Shown here piece by piece: positions 6,769-15,544 of a stretch of DNA of 64,000 bases (the first letter of the stretch is position 1; every line of letters starts with the position of its first letter). The DNA is from Pseudomonas viridiflava (GTDB lineage Bacteria; Pseudomonadota; Gammaproteobacteria; Pseudomonadales; Pseudomonadaceae). The notes under the pieces were generated by a model. That model searched no databases and was not told the origin of the DNA. It worked only from the letters and a program-made list of their open reading frames with translations. The stretch spans positions 1 through 64,000 of the forward strand of contig NZ_UUPU01000061.1 in NCBI RefSeq assembly GCF_900591205.1, in the 5' to 3' direction. A program made the translations under genes and the position numbers.

Positions 6769-9282
6769 ATGTACAAGCGCACCGGGCTCTTGAGCTTCAC
6801 GCTTACCGCCTTGGCCCTGGCGATGACCAGTGAGCGGCTCAATGCAGCCGAGGCGGCCGCCACCGAGCATGTCGAAGTGGTCGGCCAGGCCGCCGCCATC
6901 GACCAGGCGCTCAAAGAACAGCGCAGCTCCGACAGCATCAAGAGCGTGGTGCATGCCGACGGCGTGGCCCAGTTGCCGGATGAAAACGTCGCCGAAGCGG
7001 TGCAGCGCCTGCCGGGTATCAGCGTGGAGCGCGACCAGGGTGAAGGGCGCTTTGTCAGCGTGCGTGGTCTGGGCCCGGACCTCAACAGCGTGACCATCAA
7101 CGGCACCCTGGTGCCTGCTCCTGAAAGCGCACGGCGCGCCGTGGCCCTCGATGTATTGCCCTCGGAGCTGGTGCAGTCGCTGTCAGTGATCAAGACCCTC
7201 ACCCCGGACATGGACGCCAACTCCCTCGGTGGCACCGTCGACGTGCAAAGCCTGTCAGCCTTCGATCACAAGGGCCTGTTCTACACCGGTAGCACCGAAG
7301 CCAGCTACGACAAGAACACGCGCCAGACCAGCCCGAAATTCTCCGGCGCCGCCAGCAACCGCTTCAGCCTCGGCGACGGCACCGATAACTTCGGCGTGGC
7401 TGCGGCGCTCAGCTGGCAGAAGCGCGATTTCGGCTCGGACAACGTCGAGACCGGCGGCGCCTGGGACTTCACCGACGGCGCCAAACTCAACGAGTTCGAA
7501 CAGCGCGACTATGACATCAGCCGCGAGCGCGCCGGTGGCGGCCTGAACTTCGACTACAAGCCCGATGACCTCAGCAGCTACTACCTGCGCACCCTCTACA
7601 GCCGCTACAAAGACACCGAAACCCGCAACTCCACCAGCATCGAGTTTGCCGACCCCCAGGCCCCAGGCGAACGGGGCGACGCCGAGGGCAAGCGCAAGCT
7701 GAAGAACCGCGAGGAAACCCAGGAGATCCAGTCCTACGTGTTCGGCGGTGAACGCATGCTCGGCCTGTGGACCCTAAGCGGCCAGGCCGGCTACAGCCAA
7801 TCCAGCGAAGACAGCCCGGCCCATATCGCCGGTGCCACCTTCGACGGCGGTGATTTCGCCAACAGCGGCTTCTACGACAAGGACAAGCCGCGCCCGATCA
7901 TTGGTGCCGGCTTCTACGACGCCAGCAACTTCAGCCTCGACAAAGTCGACTGGGAAAAACAGAACACCAAGGACACCGAGAAAAACCTGCGCCTGGACCT
8001 GGCTCGTGACTATGACCTGAGCGGCTACGCGTCCCAGGTCAAATTCGGCGGCAAGGTCAGCCGCCGTCACAAGGGCAACGACCTGCAAGCCTGGGTATAC
8101 GAAGACTTCGACACCCTGGGCTTTACCGACGACCAACTCAACCTCACCCGGTTCCAGAAGGGCAGCGTCGACTATCGCCTCGGCAATTACGGCCCCGGTA
8201 TCAGCCCCAGCGCCATCAAGCAGCTGATCGGCAGCCTCAACCCGGCGGATTTTTATGACGCCACCGAATCGCGGGTCAACGACTACACCATCCGCGAGGA
8301 CATCAACGCCGGCTACCTGATGAACACCCTCGATATCGACGACTGGCGCTTTATCGCCGGCCTGCGTTACGAAGGCACCGAGTTCCAAGCCAAGGGCACT
8401 GGCGCCACTGATGGTGTGTTCACCGATACCGCGACCAAGCGCCGTTATCACCACTGGCTGCCGGGCCTGCATGCGCGCTACCAGTTCAATAAGAACACCC
8501 AGTTGCGCGCGGCCTGGACCAAATCCGTGGTGCGCCCGACCTTTGGCCAGCTGGCGCCGGGGTTTGTGATCGACGATGACGAGGCCACCTTCGGCAACCC
8601 GGACCTCAAGCCCCTGGAGTCGAGCAACCTGGACCTGGGCATCGAACACTTTATGGGGCGCGCCGGCACCGTGTCGGCGTTCGTGTTCTACAAGGACATC
8701 AAGAACTTCGTCTACAACACCGACCTGGCCGGGACCGGCGCCTGGACCAACTTCGCCGAGGCGCACACCTACGCCAACGGCGACAGCGCAAAGCTTTACG
8801 GCCTGGAACTGGCCTACTCGCAGAAATTCGACTGGCTGCCGGCGCCCTGGAACGGCCTGCTGATCGGCGCCAACAGCACCTTCAGCCGCTCCAGCGCGGA
8901 TATCGAAGGCTTCGACAGTGCCAGCGGCACTCACCGCAAGCGCAACATCAGCCTGCCCAACCAGTCGGACACCGTCGGCAACCTGATGCTCGGCTGGGAA
9001 GACGACAAGCTGAGCCTGCGCCTGTCGGCCAACTACAAGTCGGCCTACCTGTACGAGCTGGCCTCGATCAATGACAAGGCCCATGACCTGCACGTCGATG
9101 CGCAGACCTTCGTCGATTTCAGCGCGCGCTACTCGCTCACCAAGAACCTGCAAGTCAGCTTCGAGGCCCAGAACCTCACTGACGAGTCGTACTTCGTCTA
9201 CACCGGCCACCGCAGCTACAACGGCCAATACGAAGAGTACGGCCCCACCTACAAGCTCGGCCTGACGTTCACTCATTTCTGA
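6769..9282 (+). CDS. TonB-dependent outer-membrane receptor of the phytate operon
   Basis: The 837-residue product has a signal peptide (about residues 1-27), a TonB-box-like EHVEVVGQ, a plug domain (AEAVQRLPGISVERD, RGLGPDLNSVTING) and a long beta-barrel ending in Phe (GLTFTHF), as expected for outer-membrane insertion. GGGGAGGATTGC precedes the ATG. Placed directly before a secreted phytase and a TonB/ExbBD set, it most likely imports phytate, lower inositol phosphates or a metal complex of them; the ligand is inferred from context only. A PhoB-box-like site upstream suggests induction by phosphate limitation. Confidence 0.88.
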   Translation: MYKRTGLLSFTLTALALAMTSERLNAAEAAATEHVEVVGQAAAIDQALKEQRSSDSIKSVVHADGVAQLPDENVAEAVQRLPGISVERDQGEGRFVSVRGLGPDLNSVTINGTLVPAPESARRAVALDVLPSELVQSLSVIKTLTPDMDANSLGGTVDVQSLSAFDHKGLFYTGSTEASYDKNTRQTSPKFSGAASNRFSLGDGTDNFGVAAALSWQKRDFGSDNVETGGAWDFTDGAKLNEFEQRDYDISRERAGGGLNFDYKPDDLSSYYLRTLYSRYKDTETRNSTSIEFADPQAPGERGDAEGKRKLKNREETQEIQSYVFGGERMLGLWTLSGQAGYSQSSEDSPAHIAGATFDGGDFANSGFYDKDKPRPIIGAGFYDASNFSLDKVDWEKQNTKDTEKNLRLDLARDYDLSGYASQVKFGGKVSRRHKGNDLQAWVYEDFDTLGFTDDQLNLTRFQKGSVDYRLGNYGPGISPSAIKQLIGSLNPADFYDATESRVNDYTIREDINAGYLMNTLDIDDWRFIAGLRYEGTEFQAKGTGATDGVFTDTATKRRYHHWLPGLHARYQFNKNTQLRAAWTKSVVRPTFGQLAPGFVIDDDEATFGNPDLKPLESSNLDLGIEHFMGRAGTVSAFVFYKDIKNFVYNTDLAGTGAWTNFAEAHTYANGDSAKLYGLELAYSQKFDWLPAPWNGLLIGANSTFSRSSADIEGFDSASGTHRKRNISLPNQSDTVGNLMLGWEDDKLSLRLSANYKSAYLYELASINDKAHDLHVDAQTFVDFSARYSLTKNLQVSFEAQNLTDESYFVYTGHRSYNGQYEEYGPTYKLGLTFTHF

Positions 9283-9287
9283 GCCTG

Positions 9288-9311
9288 TGGGAGCTGGCAG
9301 GCCAGCTCCCA
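9288..9311 (+). repeat. Perfect hairpin between receptor and phytase genes (single REP-like core)
   Basis: A 10-base perfect stem TGGGAGCTGG / CCAGCTCCCA closes on a four-base loop in the 67-base gap between the two genes. It uses the same GTGGGAGCTGG core as the REP pair at 15441 but without the second half. There is no T-run behind it, so it is more likely an mRNA stability or processing element than a terminator. Confidence 0.6.
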
Positions 9312-9349
9312 TAGTAGATCTCCATTGTTTTCGAAGGATTTGTTTGTTC

Positions 9350-11215
9350 ATGAGAATTTCCAAGCTGTACCTGCTGATCGCCCTGGCCACCTGTGGCCAC
9401 GTCATGGCCGCTGATTTGGCCCTGAGCCCCTGGGCCCCCAGCCTGAATGCCGAGGCGGTGTCCTTCCTGCCCAACGGCAGCGAACGCCTGGCCGCTGGCA
9501 CCCGTGACGGGCTGCAACTGCTCGACGACAAGGGCGCCGAACTGGCGCGTTTCAAAGGCAATTTCAGCAGCCTCGACACCCGTGCTGCCGGTGCCCAGGT
9601 GCTGGTAGCCAGCCTCGACAATGATCGCCAGCAAGCCCTGCTGATCAACCTGGATACCGCCGCTAAATCCTGGGGGAAGCCGCTGTACTTGCCTCCCCGC
9701 GATTACCCGGTGAACGGCCTGTGCCTGTATCGCGACTCGGCAGCCAACCTGTTTGTGTTTCTGGTGGGCGAGGAGGGCAAGGGTGAGCAATGGCTGGTAG
9801 GCAATGGCTCGACACTGCTGAGCGAACCGCAGCGCGTACGCGGCATGCCATTGCCGCCGTCGGCGCAGTTCTGCCAGGTGGATGACGCGTCGAATCAACT
9901 GGTGGTGAATGAAGAGAATGTCGGTTGGTGGGCCTATCCGGCACACCCGGAAGCCGATGTAAAGCGTACCCCGGTGGCCCTGTTCGACAACCCCAAGCGT
10001 GAAGCTGGCGCCATCGCGCTGGTGCCGGGCGGTGTGGTCGCGCTGGACCCGAAGACCGCGCAACTGCACCTGTTCCAGCAAACCGGCGAGCGCTGGGTAG
10101 AGCAAGCGAGCCTGAGCCTGCCCGGCCTTAAAGAGCCGGAACAACTGGCGGTCAAAGGCCGGCAACTGCTGGTGCGTGACGACGACAGCGGCAAGCTGTA
10201 CCAGGCCACGCTCGGCTGGCAGGCCAAGCCGGTCGCGGCGGCACCGGTGCTGCCGGAAGTCGCGGCCCTGCGCCAGAGCGACCCGGTCGGCCGCCAGGGG
10301 GATGCGGCAGATGACCCGGCGATCTGGATAAACCCTGCGCAACCGGCAAACAGCCGCGTGCTCGGCACCAACAAGAAGCAGGGCCTGCTGGCCTATGACC
10401 TCAACGGCAAGTTGCTGCAGGAGCTGGCAGTGGGCCGACTCAACAACGTCGATGTACGGCCCAACTTCAAGCTCGGCCAGCAAACGGTCGACCTGGCCGT
10501 GGCGAGTAATCGCGATCACAACAGCCTGAGCCTGTTCAGCATCGACCGTCAGAGCGGCGAGCTGCGCGAAGCGGGTGAAGTGCCCACGCCGCTCAAGGAA
10601 ATCTACGGCATCTGCCTGTTTCAGCCGGCCAGCGGCGAGATCTATGCGATCGCCAACGGCAAGGACGGCACCTTCCTGCAATACCGCCTGAGCGCGCCCG
10701 GCGGCCGTGTGCAGGGCGAGTTGGTGCGCCAGTTCAAGGTCGACAGCCAGCCCGAAGGCTGCGTGGCCGATGACCAGCGCCAGCGCCTGTTTATCGGCGA
10801 GGAAGACGTGGGCGTATGGGCTGTGGATGCCCGCGCCGAACAGCCGGCAACCCTGACCAGCGTGATCAAGGTGGGCGCGCAGTTGCATGCGGACGTCGAG
10901 GGGCTGGCGCTGTATCAGAGCGACAAACGCGATTACCTGGTGATCTCCAGCCAAGGCAATGACAGCTACCTGGTGGTGGATGCCGAACCGCCGTTCGCCG
11001 TGCACGGCGCCTTCCGCGTCGGTCTGAACGCCGCCGCCGGCATTGATGGCGCCTCGGAAACCGACGGCCTGGAAGCGACCGCCATCAACCTTGGCGGGCC
11101 ATGGAGCCAGGGCATGCTGGTGGTGCAGGATGGCCGCAAACGCATGCCCGAGCAAACCCAGAACTTCAAGTTTGTGCCTTGGGCCGATGTGACCCGCGCC
11201 CTGAAATTGCCCTGA
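9350..11215 (+). CDS. Secreted beta-propeller 3-phytase
   Basis: The 621-residue protein starts with a signal peptide (MRISKLYLLIALATCGHVMA). Its second half carries the beta-propeller phytase hallmarks: DDPAIWINP, GLLAYDLNGK, NNVDVRP, ASNRDHNSL, EGCVADD, DVEGLALY and SETDGLE, the acidic residues that bind calcium and substrate. These enzymes remove phosphate from calcium-phytate in the periplasm or outside the cell. The first half (about residues 25-300) is a weaker, propeller-like copy, so this is a two-domain phytase. The ATG at 9350 follows a GAAGGA ribosome site and starts the signal peptide; an upstream in-frame codon is not needed. Confidence 0.93.
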   Translation: MRISKLYLLIALATCGHVMAADLALSPWAPSLNAEAVSFLPNGSERLAAGTRDGLQLLDDKGAELARFKGNFSSLDTRAAGAQVLVASLDNDRQQALLINLDTAAKSWGKPLYLPPRDYPVNGLCLYRDSAANLFVFLVGEEGKGEQWLVGNGSTLLSEPQRVRGMPLPPSAQFCQVDDASNQLVVNEENVGWWAYPAHPEADVKRTPVALFDNPKREAGAIALVPGGVVALDPKTAQLHLFQQTGERWVEQASLSLPGLKEPEQLAVKGRQLLVRDDDSGKLYQATLGWQAKPVAAAPVLPEVAALRQSDPVGRQGDAADDPAIWINPAQPANSRVLGTNKKQGLLAYDLNGKLLQELAVGRLNNVDVRPNFKLGQQTVDLAVASNRDHNSLSLFSIDRQSGELREAGEVPTPLKEIYGICLFQPASGEIYAIANGKDGTFLQYRLSAPGGRVQGELVRQFKVDSQPEGCVADDQRQRLFIGEEDVGVWAVDARAEQPATLTSVIKVGAQLHADVEGLALYQSDKRDYLVISSQGNDSYLVVDAEPPFAVHGAFRVGLNAAAGIDGASETDGLEATAINLGGPWSQGMLVVQDGRKRMPEQTQNFKFVPWADVTRALKLP

Positions 11216-11216
11216 A

Positions 11217-11234
11217 CCGTCATCACCCGGTCAT
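11217..11234 (+). promoter_or_regulatory. Second candidate PhoB box, before exbB
   Basis: CCGTCAT-CACC-CGGTCAT again shows two 7-base units with a four-base spacer, each differing from CTGTCAT at one position. It begins just behind the phytase stop codon and ends 28 bases before the exbB ATG. A TAATTC sequence a few bases downstream could act as -10. This suggests that the TonB/ExbBD genes have their own PhoB-dependent promoter besides read-through from the phytase. Confidence 0.6.
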
Positions 11235-11262
11235 CAGTTTTAATTCGAATAGGAGATCCACC

Positions 11263-11955
11263 ATGCACGCGACGATGGAACATATGACGATCTGGGGCCT
11301 GATCAGCGACGCCAGCCTGTTGGTCAAGGCGGTGATGCTAACTTTGCTGTTGGCGTCCTTGCTCAGCTGGTATCTGATTATCCAGCGTGGCAGTGTGCTG
11401 CGGCGCCTGGAGCGCCAGTTGAACGGCTTTGTGCAGCGTTTTCGCGCAGCGCCCGACTTGCAGGCGCTGTACCGCGAAGCCGCGCAAGCGGGCGAGGGCG
11501 GCATTGCGCCGATTTTTATCGCCGGCGTGCAGGAATACCAGCACCTGCACAACCATGACCCGGCGGTGCTCGAAGGCGTGGAGCGCGCCTTGCAGGTGGC
11601 GATCACCGAGCAGGAAGTCGAGTTGGAAAAGGGCCTACAATTTCTCGCGACGGTGGGCTCGGTCAGCCCCTACATCGGCCTGTTCGGCACCGTGTGGGGC
11701 ATCATGAATTCGTTCCTCGGGCTGTCCCAGGTGCAGCAGGCCACCTTGTCCACCGTCGCGCCGGGCATTGCCGAAGCGCTGATCGCCACGGCCATTGGCC
11801 TGTTTGCCGCCATCCCTGCGGTGATTGCCTACAACCGCTTTGCGGCGCGCAGCCAGACCTTGCTGACCCGCTACTACGCCTTCGGCAACGAGCTGCAAGT
11901 GCGCTTGCATCGCACCCTGCGCGGTACGCCGATCAACCTGGCCGTGGCCGCCTGA
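11263..11955 (+). CDS. exbB: ExbB/TolQ/MotA-type proton channel protein
   Basis: The 230-residue product has the three-helix ExbB layout: one membrane helix near the N-terminus (about residues 15-38), a long cytoplasmic part, and two C-terminal helices with the family signature VGSVSPYIGLFGTVWGIM and PGIAEALIATAIGLFAAIPA. With ExbD it uses the proton gradient to energise TonB. The ATG at 11263 follows AGGAG and gives the family length. Its place behind receptor and phytase points to a dedicated motor for that receptor. Confidence 0.93.
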   Translation: MHATMEHMTIWGLISDASLLVKAVMLTLLLASLLSWYLIIQRGSVLRRLERQLNGFVQRFRAAPDLQALYREAAQAGEGGIAPIFIAGVQEYQHLHNHDPAVLEGVERALQVAITEQEVELEKGLQFLATVGSVSPYIGLFGTVWGIMNSFLGLSQVQQATLSTVAPGIAEALIATAIGLFAAIPAVIAYNRFAARSQTLLTRYYAFGNELQVRLHRTLRGTPINLAVAA

Positions 11956-11969
11956 ACAGGAGCGATCCC

Positions 11970-12416
11970 ATGTTAGTAAGGCCGCAACGCAAGCACGGGC
12001 CCAAGGCCGAGATGAACGTGGTGCCGTATATCGACGTGATGCTGGTGCTGCTGGTGATCTTTATGGTCACCGCGCCGATGCTGACCCAGGGGGTGAAAAT
12101 CGAACTGCCCAAGGTCGCCGCCGAGGCGCTGGCCACCGACACCCGCCAGCAGATCCTGACGCTGTCGGTGAAGGCCGATGGCGGTTACTACTGGAACCTT
12201 GGCGCTGAACTCGACACCCGGCACCAGACCGACAGCGCCGTGACCCTGGATGAAATGGGCACCAAAGTCATGCAGGTAGTGGCGGCGCGCAGCGACACCC
12301 AGGTGTATATCCGCGCCGACGATAACGCTGGCTATGGCCGGGTGGTGGCCGCCATGGCGGTGCTGCAAAAAGGCGGCGTAAGCAACCTGGGGCTGGTGAC
12401 CGAGGCCCCGCAATGA
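11970..12416 (+). CDS. exbD: ExbD/TolR-type biopolymer transport protein
   Basis: The 148-residue protein has a short cytoplasmic N-terminus, one membrane helix with the conserved aspartate in MNVVPYIDVMLVLLVIFMV, and a periplasmic domain ending in a YGRVVAAMAVLQKGGV-type stretch, all standard for ExbD. It follows exbB by 14 bases and overlaps tonB by four bases (ATGA). It forms the proton channel with ExbB. Confidence 0.93.
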   Translation: MLVRPQRKHGPKAEMNVVPYIDVMLVLLVIFMVTAPMLTQGVKIELPKVAAEALATDTRQQILTLSVKADGGYYWNLGAELDTRHQTDSAVTLDEMGTKVMQVVAARSDTQVYIRADDNAGYGRVVAAMAVLQKGGVSNLGLVTEAPQ

Positions 12417-13180
12417 CGGCGATGATCATGCACAGCCCGACGCTTGCGATGGCGCCCCGGTACAGCACCGGGTTCTGGAGAAACAGCGTTGCCGCAAGCC
12501 TGGCGGTGGCCCTGCACGTGGGCGTGCTGGCGGTGCTGATGCTGGGCTGGGCACCGCAGGAACCGGCGGTGGAGGCGCCACGGGTGATGCACACCCAACT
12601 GGTGGTGATGCCCCCGGCGCCTGCCCCGGCGCCAGAGCCTGTGGCCGTCGCGCCGCCACCGCCGGAACCGGTGGCGATGCCGGTGCCGGTGAAACCCACC
12701 GTCGACCCACAGGTCCAGGCGCAAAAAATCGAGAAGGCCGCGCTGGCGCGCAAGCGGGTCGAGGAAAGGCAAGTCGAGCAACAACAGCAGCGCCTGGCCA
12801 CCGAACAACGCAACCGTGAGCTGGAACAACAACGCCTTGATCAGCAGCGTCTGGCAGCGGAAAAAGCCCGTACCGCCACACCCGCTCCCGCCCCGGCACC
12901 GGCCTTCGACAGCCGCCAATACCAACCCTTGAGCAAGGAGGCCCCGGACTACCCCGAGCGTGCCCTGGACAAGAACATCGAAGGCGATTGCTCGGTGGAA
13001 TACACCGTGAACCCCCAGGGCCGCGTGGAAAACCCCAAGGTGCTGGACGGCTGCCACCCGTTGTTTATCCGACCGTCACTCGCGGCGGCGAATACCTTTC
13101 GCTACCAGCCACGAGTCGTTGACGGCAAGCCCGTGGCCGTACCGGCGGTGCGCAATACCTTCCACTACCGCATCAAATGA
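12413..13180 (+). CDS. tonB: TonB energy transducer
   Basis: The 255-residue protein has one N-terminal membrane helix (about 24-46), a Pro-rich linker (PAPAPAPEPVAVAPPPPEP), a charged Gln/Arg-rich coiled part (about 100-150) and a C-terminal TonB domain (YPERALDKNIEGDCSVEYTV, FRYQPRVVDGKPV). It couples the ExbBD motor to outer-membrane receptors. The coupling to exbD and the gene order suggest that it serves the upstream receptor. The first residues MTAMIM offer two possible ATG starts; the first overlaps the exbD stop. Confidence 0.92.
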   Translation: MTAMIMHSPTLAMAPRYSTGFWRNSVAASLAVALHVGVLAVLMLGWAPQEPAVEAPRVMHTQLVVMPPAPAPAPEPVAVAPPPPEPVAMPVPVKPTVDPQVQAQKIEKAALARKRVEERQVEQQQQRLATEQRNRELEQQRLDQQRLAAEKARTATPAPAPAPAFDSRQYQPLSKEAPDYPERALDKNIEGDCSVEYTVNPQGRVENPKVLDGCHPLFIRPSLAAANTFRYQPRVVDGKPVAVPAVRNTFHYRIK

Positions 13181-13198
13181 TGCCTCACCCACGAGCCA

Positions 13199-13289
13199 AT
13201 GTGGGAGCGGGCTTGCTCGCGAAAGCGGGGTGTCAGTCAGCAGATCTGATACTGACACACTGCATTCGCGAGCAAGCCCGCTCCCACAT
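13199..13289. repeat. REP doublet (REPIN), GCGGG/CTCGC type
   Basis: An inverted pair of the GTGGGAGCGGGCTTGCTCGC unit lies between the ends of the convergent tonB and 2-hydroxyacid dehydrogenase genes, a typical REP location that can also terminate transcription from both sides. Confidence 0.92.
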
Positions 13290-13307
13290 TTTGACCTTTA
13301 TCAGGCG

Positions 13308-14255
13308 TTATGAATTCGCCAGGTTCGCCAGCGTCCGGCCGTCGATATACCGCTCCAGATTCGCCAGAAACGTGTCCGCAATCTCGTTGCGGCTATTGGT
13401 CGAAATCGCCGACGTATGCGGCGACAGCCTGACCCTTGGATGGGTGTACAACGGATGCCCATCCGGCAGTGGCTCCGGCTCGGTCACATCCAGCGAGGCG
13501 AGCCCGATCTGCCCGTTATCCAGTGCTTCCAACAGCGCCTCCTGATCCAGCAGGCCGCCCCGTGCGATGTTGATCAAGTGCAGCCCCGGCTTGGCGCTGC
13601 CCAGTACATCACGGTTGATGATATGCCGGGTGGCCTCGGTCAGCGGGGCGGCCACCACCAGGTGGTCGGCGCGGGCGAACAGGTCGTGGATATCCTTGGC
13701 GGCTTCCACGCCATCGACGCCAAACGGCGTTTGGCTTTGCCGCAGTGCCACGACCTTGATCCCGAGTGCCAGGGCCTTGTGCGCCAGGCTCGCGCCAATC
13801 GCGCCAAACCCGAGGATGCCCAGGGTGGTGCCCTTGAGCGGGCGCAGTGCGGTGAAATTCCACTGGGCGTCCTTCACCCAGATAGCCGGCAAGTGCTTGG
13901 ACGCGGCAAAGATCGCCGCCAGAGCGAATTCAGCGAGATTATCGGCCGCACTGCCGCGGGAGGTGGTCACCGGTGGGCCGTTGAACAGCCAGTGCGGGTA
14001 AAAGTCGATGCCCGAAGAGACCAGATGCACCCATTGCGCACCGTACGGCCAGCCCGGGGGCGGGGTGTCCGGCGCGGTGTAGCCGCGCACGTTGATCGGG
14101 CGCAGCAACAGGATATTGGCCTGGGGCGGCAGGTCGCTCGGTACGCCTGCGGGCACGCCGATCACCTGAGCGTCGGGGCGGATCGCGGCAAGGCGCTCGC
14201 GAATCACGTCGTTGTAGTCCTCGTCCAGCTGGCTGGCAATAATCACCTGACTCAT
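13308..14255 (-). CDS. D-isomer-specific 2-hydroxyacid dehydrogenase
   Basis: The 315-residue product has the NAD-binding fold with LGILGFGAIGASLAHKAL, the INIARGGLLDQEALLEAL stretch and the C-terminal DVTEPEPLPDGHPLY / LSPHTS motif with the catalytic His. Such enzymes reduce 2-oxoacids or oxidise D-2-hydroxyacids; the substrate is not evident. The start at 14255 gives family length and overlaps the stop of the upstream acyl-CoA dehydrogenase gene by four bases. It is the last gene of this minus-strand group, consistent with processing of a carbon skeleton left after desulfonation, though that is inference. Confidence 0.88.
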   Translation of the reverse strand: MSQVIIASQLDEDYNDVIRERLAAIRPDAQVIGVPAGVPSDLPPQANILLLRPINVRGYTAPDTPPPGWPYGAQWVHLVSSGIDFYPHWLFNGPPVTTSRGSAADNLAEFALAAIFAASKHLPAIWVKDAQWNFTALRPLKGTTLGILGFGAIGASLAHKALALGIKVVALRQSQTPFGVDGVEAAKDIHDLFARADHLVVAAPLTEATRHIINRDVLGSAKPGLHLINIARGGLLDQEALLEALDNGQIGLASLDVTEPEPLPDGHPLYTHPRVRLSPHTSAISTNSRNEIADTFLANLERYIDGRTLANLANS

Positions 14256-15421
14256 GTGCGTTCCTTCTGGCGTTGGGCGAACACGCTTTTGCCGACGCCT
14301 TGCAGCACGGCGTCGTTCTGCGGGGTATGCACGCGGCTGCACAGCACGTCGCGGTAATGCCGTTGCAGCGGGCTATGGCGCGACAGGCCGGGGTTGCCGG
14401 AAGCCTCGATAGCCAGCTCTACCGCACGGATAGCATTGTTGGTCACCAGGTACTTCAACTGCGCGGCGTTGGCCGCCGGGGTGTGGCCTTCGGCGGCGGC
14501 GTCGAGCAGGCTGCGGTTAGCGAACAGCAGGGTGTCGATATGGCCGACGGTTTCCTGAAAGCGCGGCAACGTCGACAGCGTGGCGCCGAGGTTGGACGGC
14601 TTGCGCTCCTCCAGCCAATTCACCAGCCAGTCCCGTGCAGCCTGGGCCACCGCGTCATACACCGACGACAGCAACACCGACATCCACAGGAAACCGTCGC
14701 CATCGAGCTCCGGCTGCGGTGCGCTCCAGGGGCTCACGCTGACGGCGTGGTCGAGAGGCACCAACACATTCTCGAGCAGCACTTCATGGCTGCAGGTGGC
14801 GCGCATGCCCAGGTGGTCCCAAGTGTCGATGATGCTGATACCGGGGCTGTCCTTGGGCACCAGCCAGGCGCCCACCAGCGGGTCGGCGTCATCGCTGCGT
14901 GCCCATACGCTGAACCAGCTCAGGCCATGGCTGCCGGTGGAGTAGATCTTGCGCCCGCTGATGCGCCAGCCTTCGGCCGTACGCACGGCGGTGGTCGCCG
15001 GCAGCCCGCCACGGGCCGGGGTGCCGAGATCGGGCTCGACGCGCAACGCGTTGATCAATGCGCCATTGCTTACCGCGTCCTTGGCGACTTGTACGCGCAG
15101 GTGCTGCGGCCAGGCTTTGCTGTCTTGCAGACGGGTGTGCTGCAGGTACTGCATCACCAGGATCAGCGCAGTGGACGGTTCGCCCTTGGCAATCGCACTG
15201 ATCGCCTTGCGCGCCTGGGGCAGGCTGGCACCGCCGCCGCCCAGCGCCTTGGGCACGGTGAGGGCCACCAGGCCGTGTTCATGCAGCAGCTTGAAGTTGG
15301 CGTGGGGGAAAGCGCCGCTCTCGTCATACAGGTGCGCGGTGCTCGCCAGCTCGGCGCTGAGGCGTTCAAGCAGGGCTTCGAAGTTGGCGACTTCCACGGA
15401 GCGTAGAGAGGGTTGGGTCAT
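14252..15421 (-). CDS. Acyl-CoA dehydrogenase family flavoprotein (SfnB-like)
   Basis: The 389-residue protein has the acyl-CoA dehydrogenase layout: an N-terminal helical domain, a central part with GWRISGRKIYSTGSHGLSW, and C-terminal helices including EASGNPGLSRHSPLQRHYRD. In sulfur-acquisition loci, members such as SfnB and DszC work as flavin-dependent monooxygenase-like enzymes rather than beta-oxidation dehydrogenases. That reading is favoured here by the neighbouring flavin monooxygenase and sulfonate-binding protein. A REP pair separates it from the peroxiredoxin-like gene, yet it may still be co-transcribed. Confidence 0.8.
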   Translation of the reverse strand: MTQPSLRSVEVANFEALLERLSAELASTAHLYDESGAFPHANFKLLHEHGLVALTVPKALGGGGASLPQARKAISAIAKGEPSTALILVMQYLQHTRLQDSKAWPQHLRVQVAKDAVSNGALINALRVEPDLGTPARGGLPATTAVRTAEGWRISGRKIYSTGSHGLSWFSVWARSDDADPLVGAWLVPKDSPGISIIDTWDHLGMRATCSHEVLLENVLVPLDHAVSVSPWSAPQPELDGDGFLWMSVLLSSVYDAVAQAARDWLVNWLEERKPSNLGATLSTLPRFQETVGHIDTLLFANRSLLDAAAEGHTPAANAAQLKYLVTNNAIRAVELAIEASGNPGLSRHSPLQRHYRDVLCSRVHTPQNDAVLQGVGKSVFAQRQKERT

Positions 15422-15440
15422 AAGAATGTACTCGGTAAAA

Positions 15441-15529
15441 ATGTGGGAGCTGGCTTGCCTGCGATAGCGGTGTATCAGTAACAAATGTGCCAACTGACCT
15501 ACCGCTATCGCAGGCAAGCCAGCTCCTAC
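15441..15529. repeat. REP doublet (REPIN), GCTGG/CCTGC type
   Basis: An inverted pair of GTGGGAGCTGGCTTGCCTGC units, the third REP class of this window. It sits between two minus-strand genes of the sulfur island, just before the acyl-CoA dehydrogenase start. Confidence 0.9.
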
Positions 15530-15544
15530 CTGGGTCGGAGTGAT

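Noticed and set aside
7774-9648. Minus-strand open frame of 624 codons opposite the TonB-dependent receptor
   Set aside because: It is antisense to a clear receptor gene, has no family motifs, and long antisense frames are common in GC-rich DNA.
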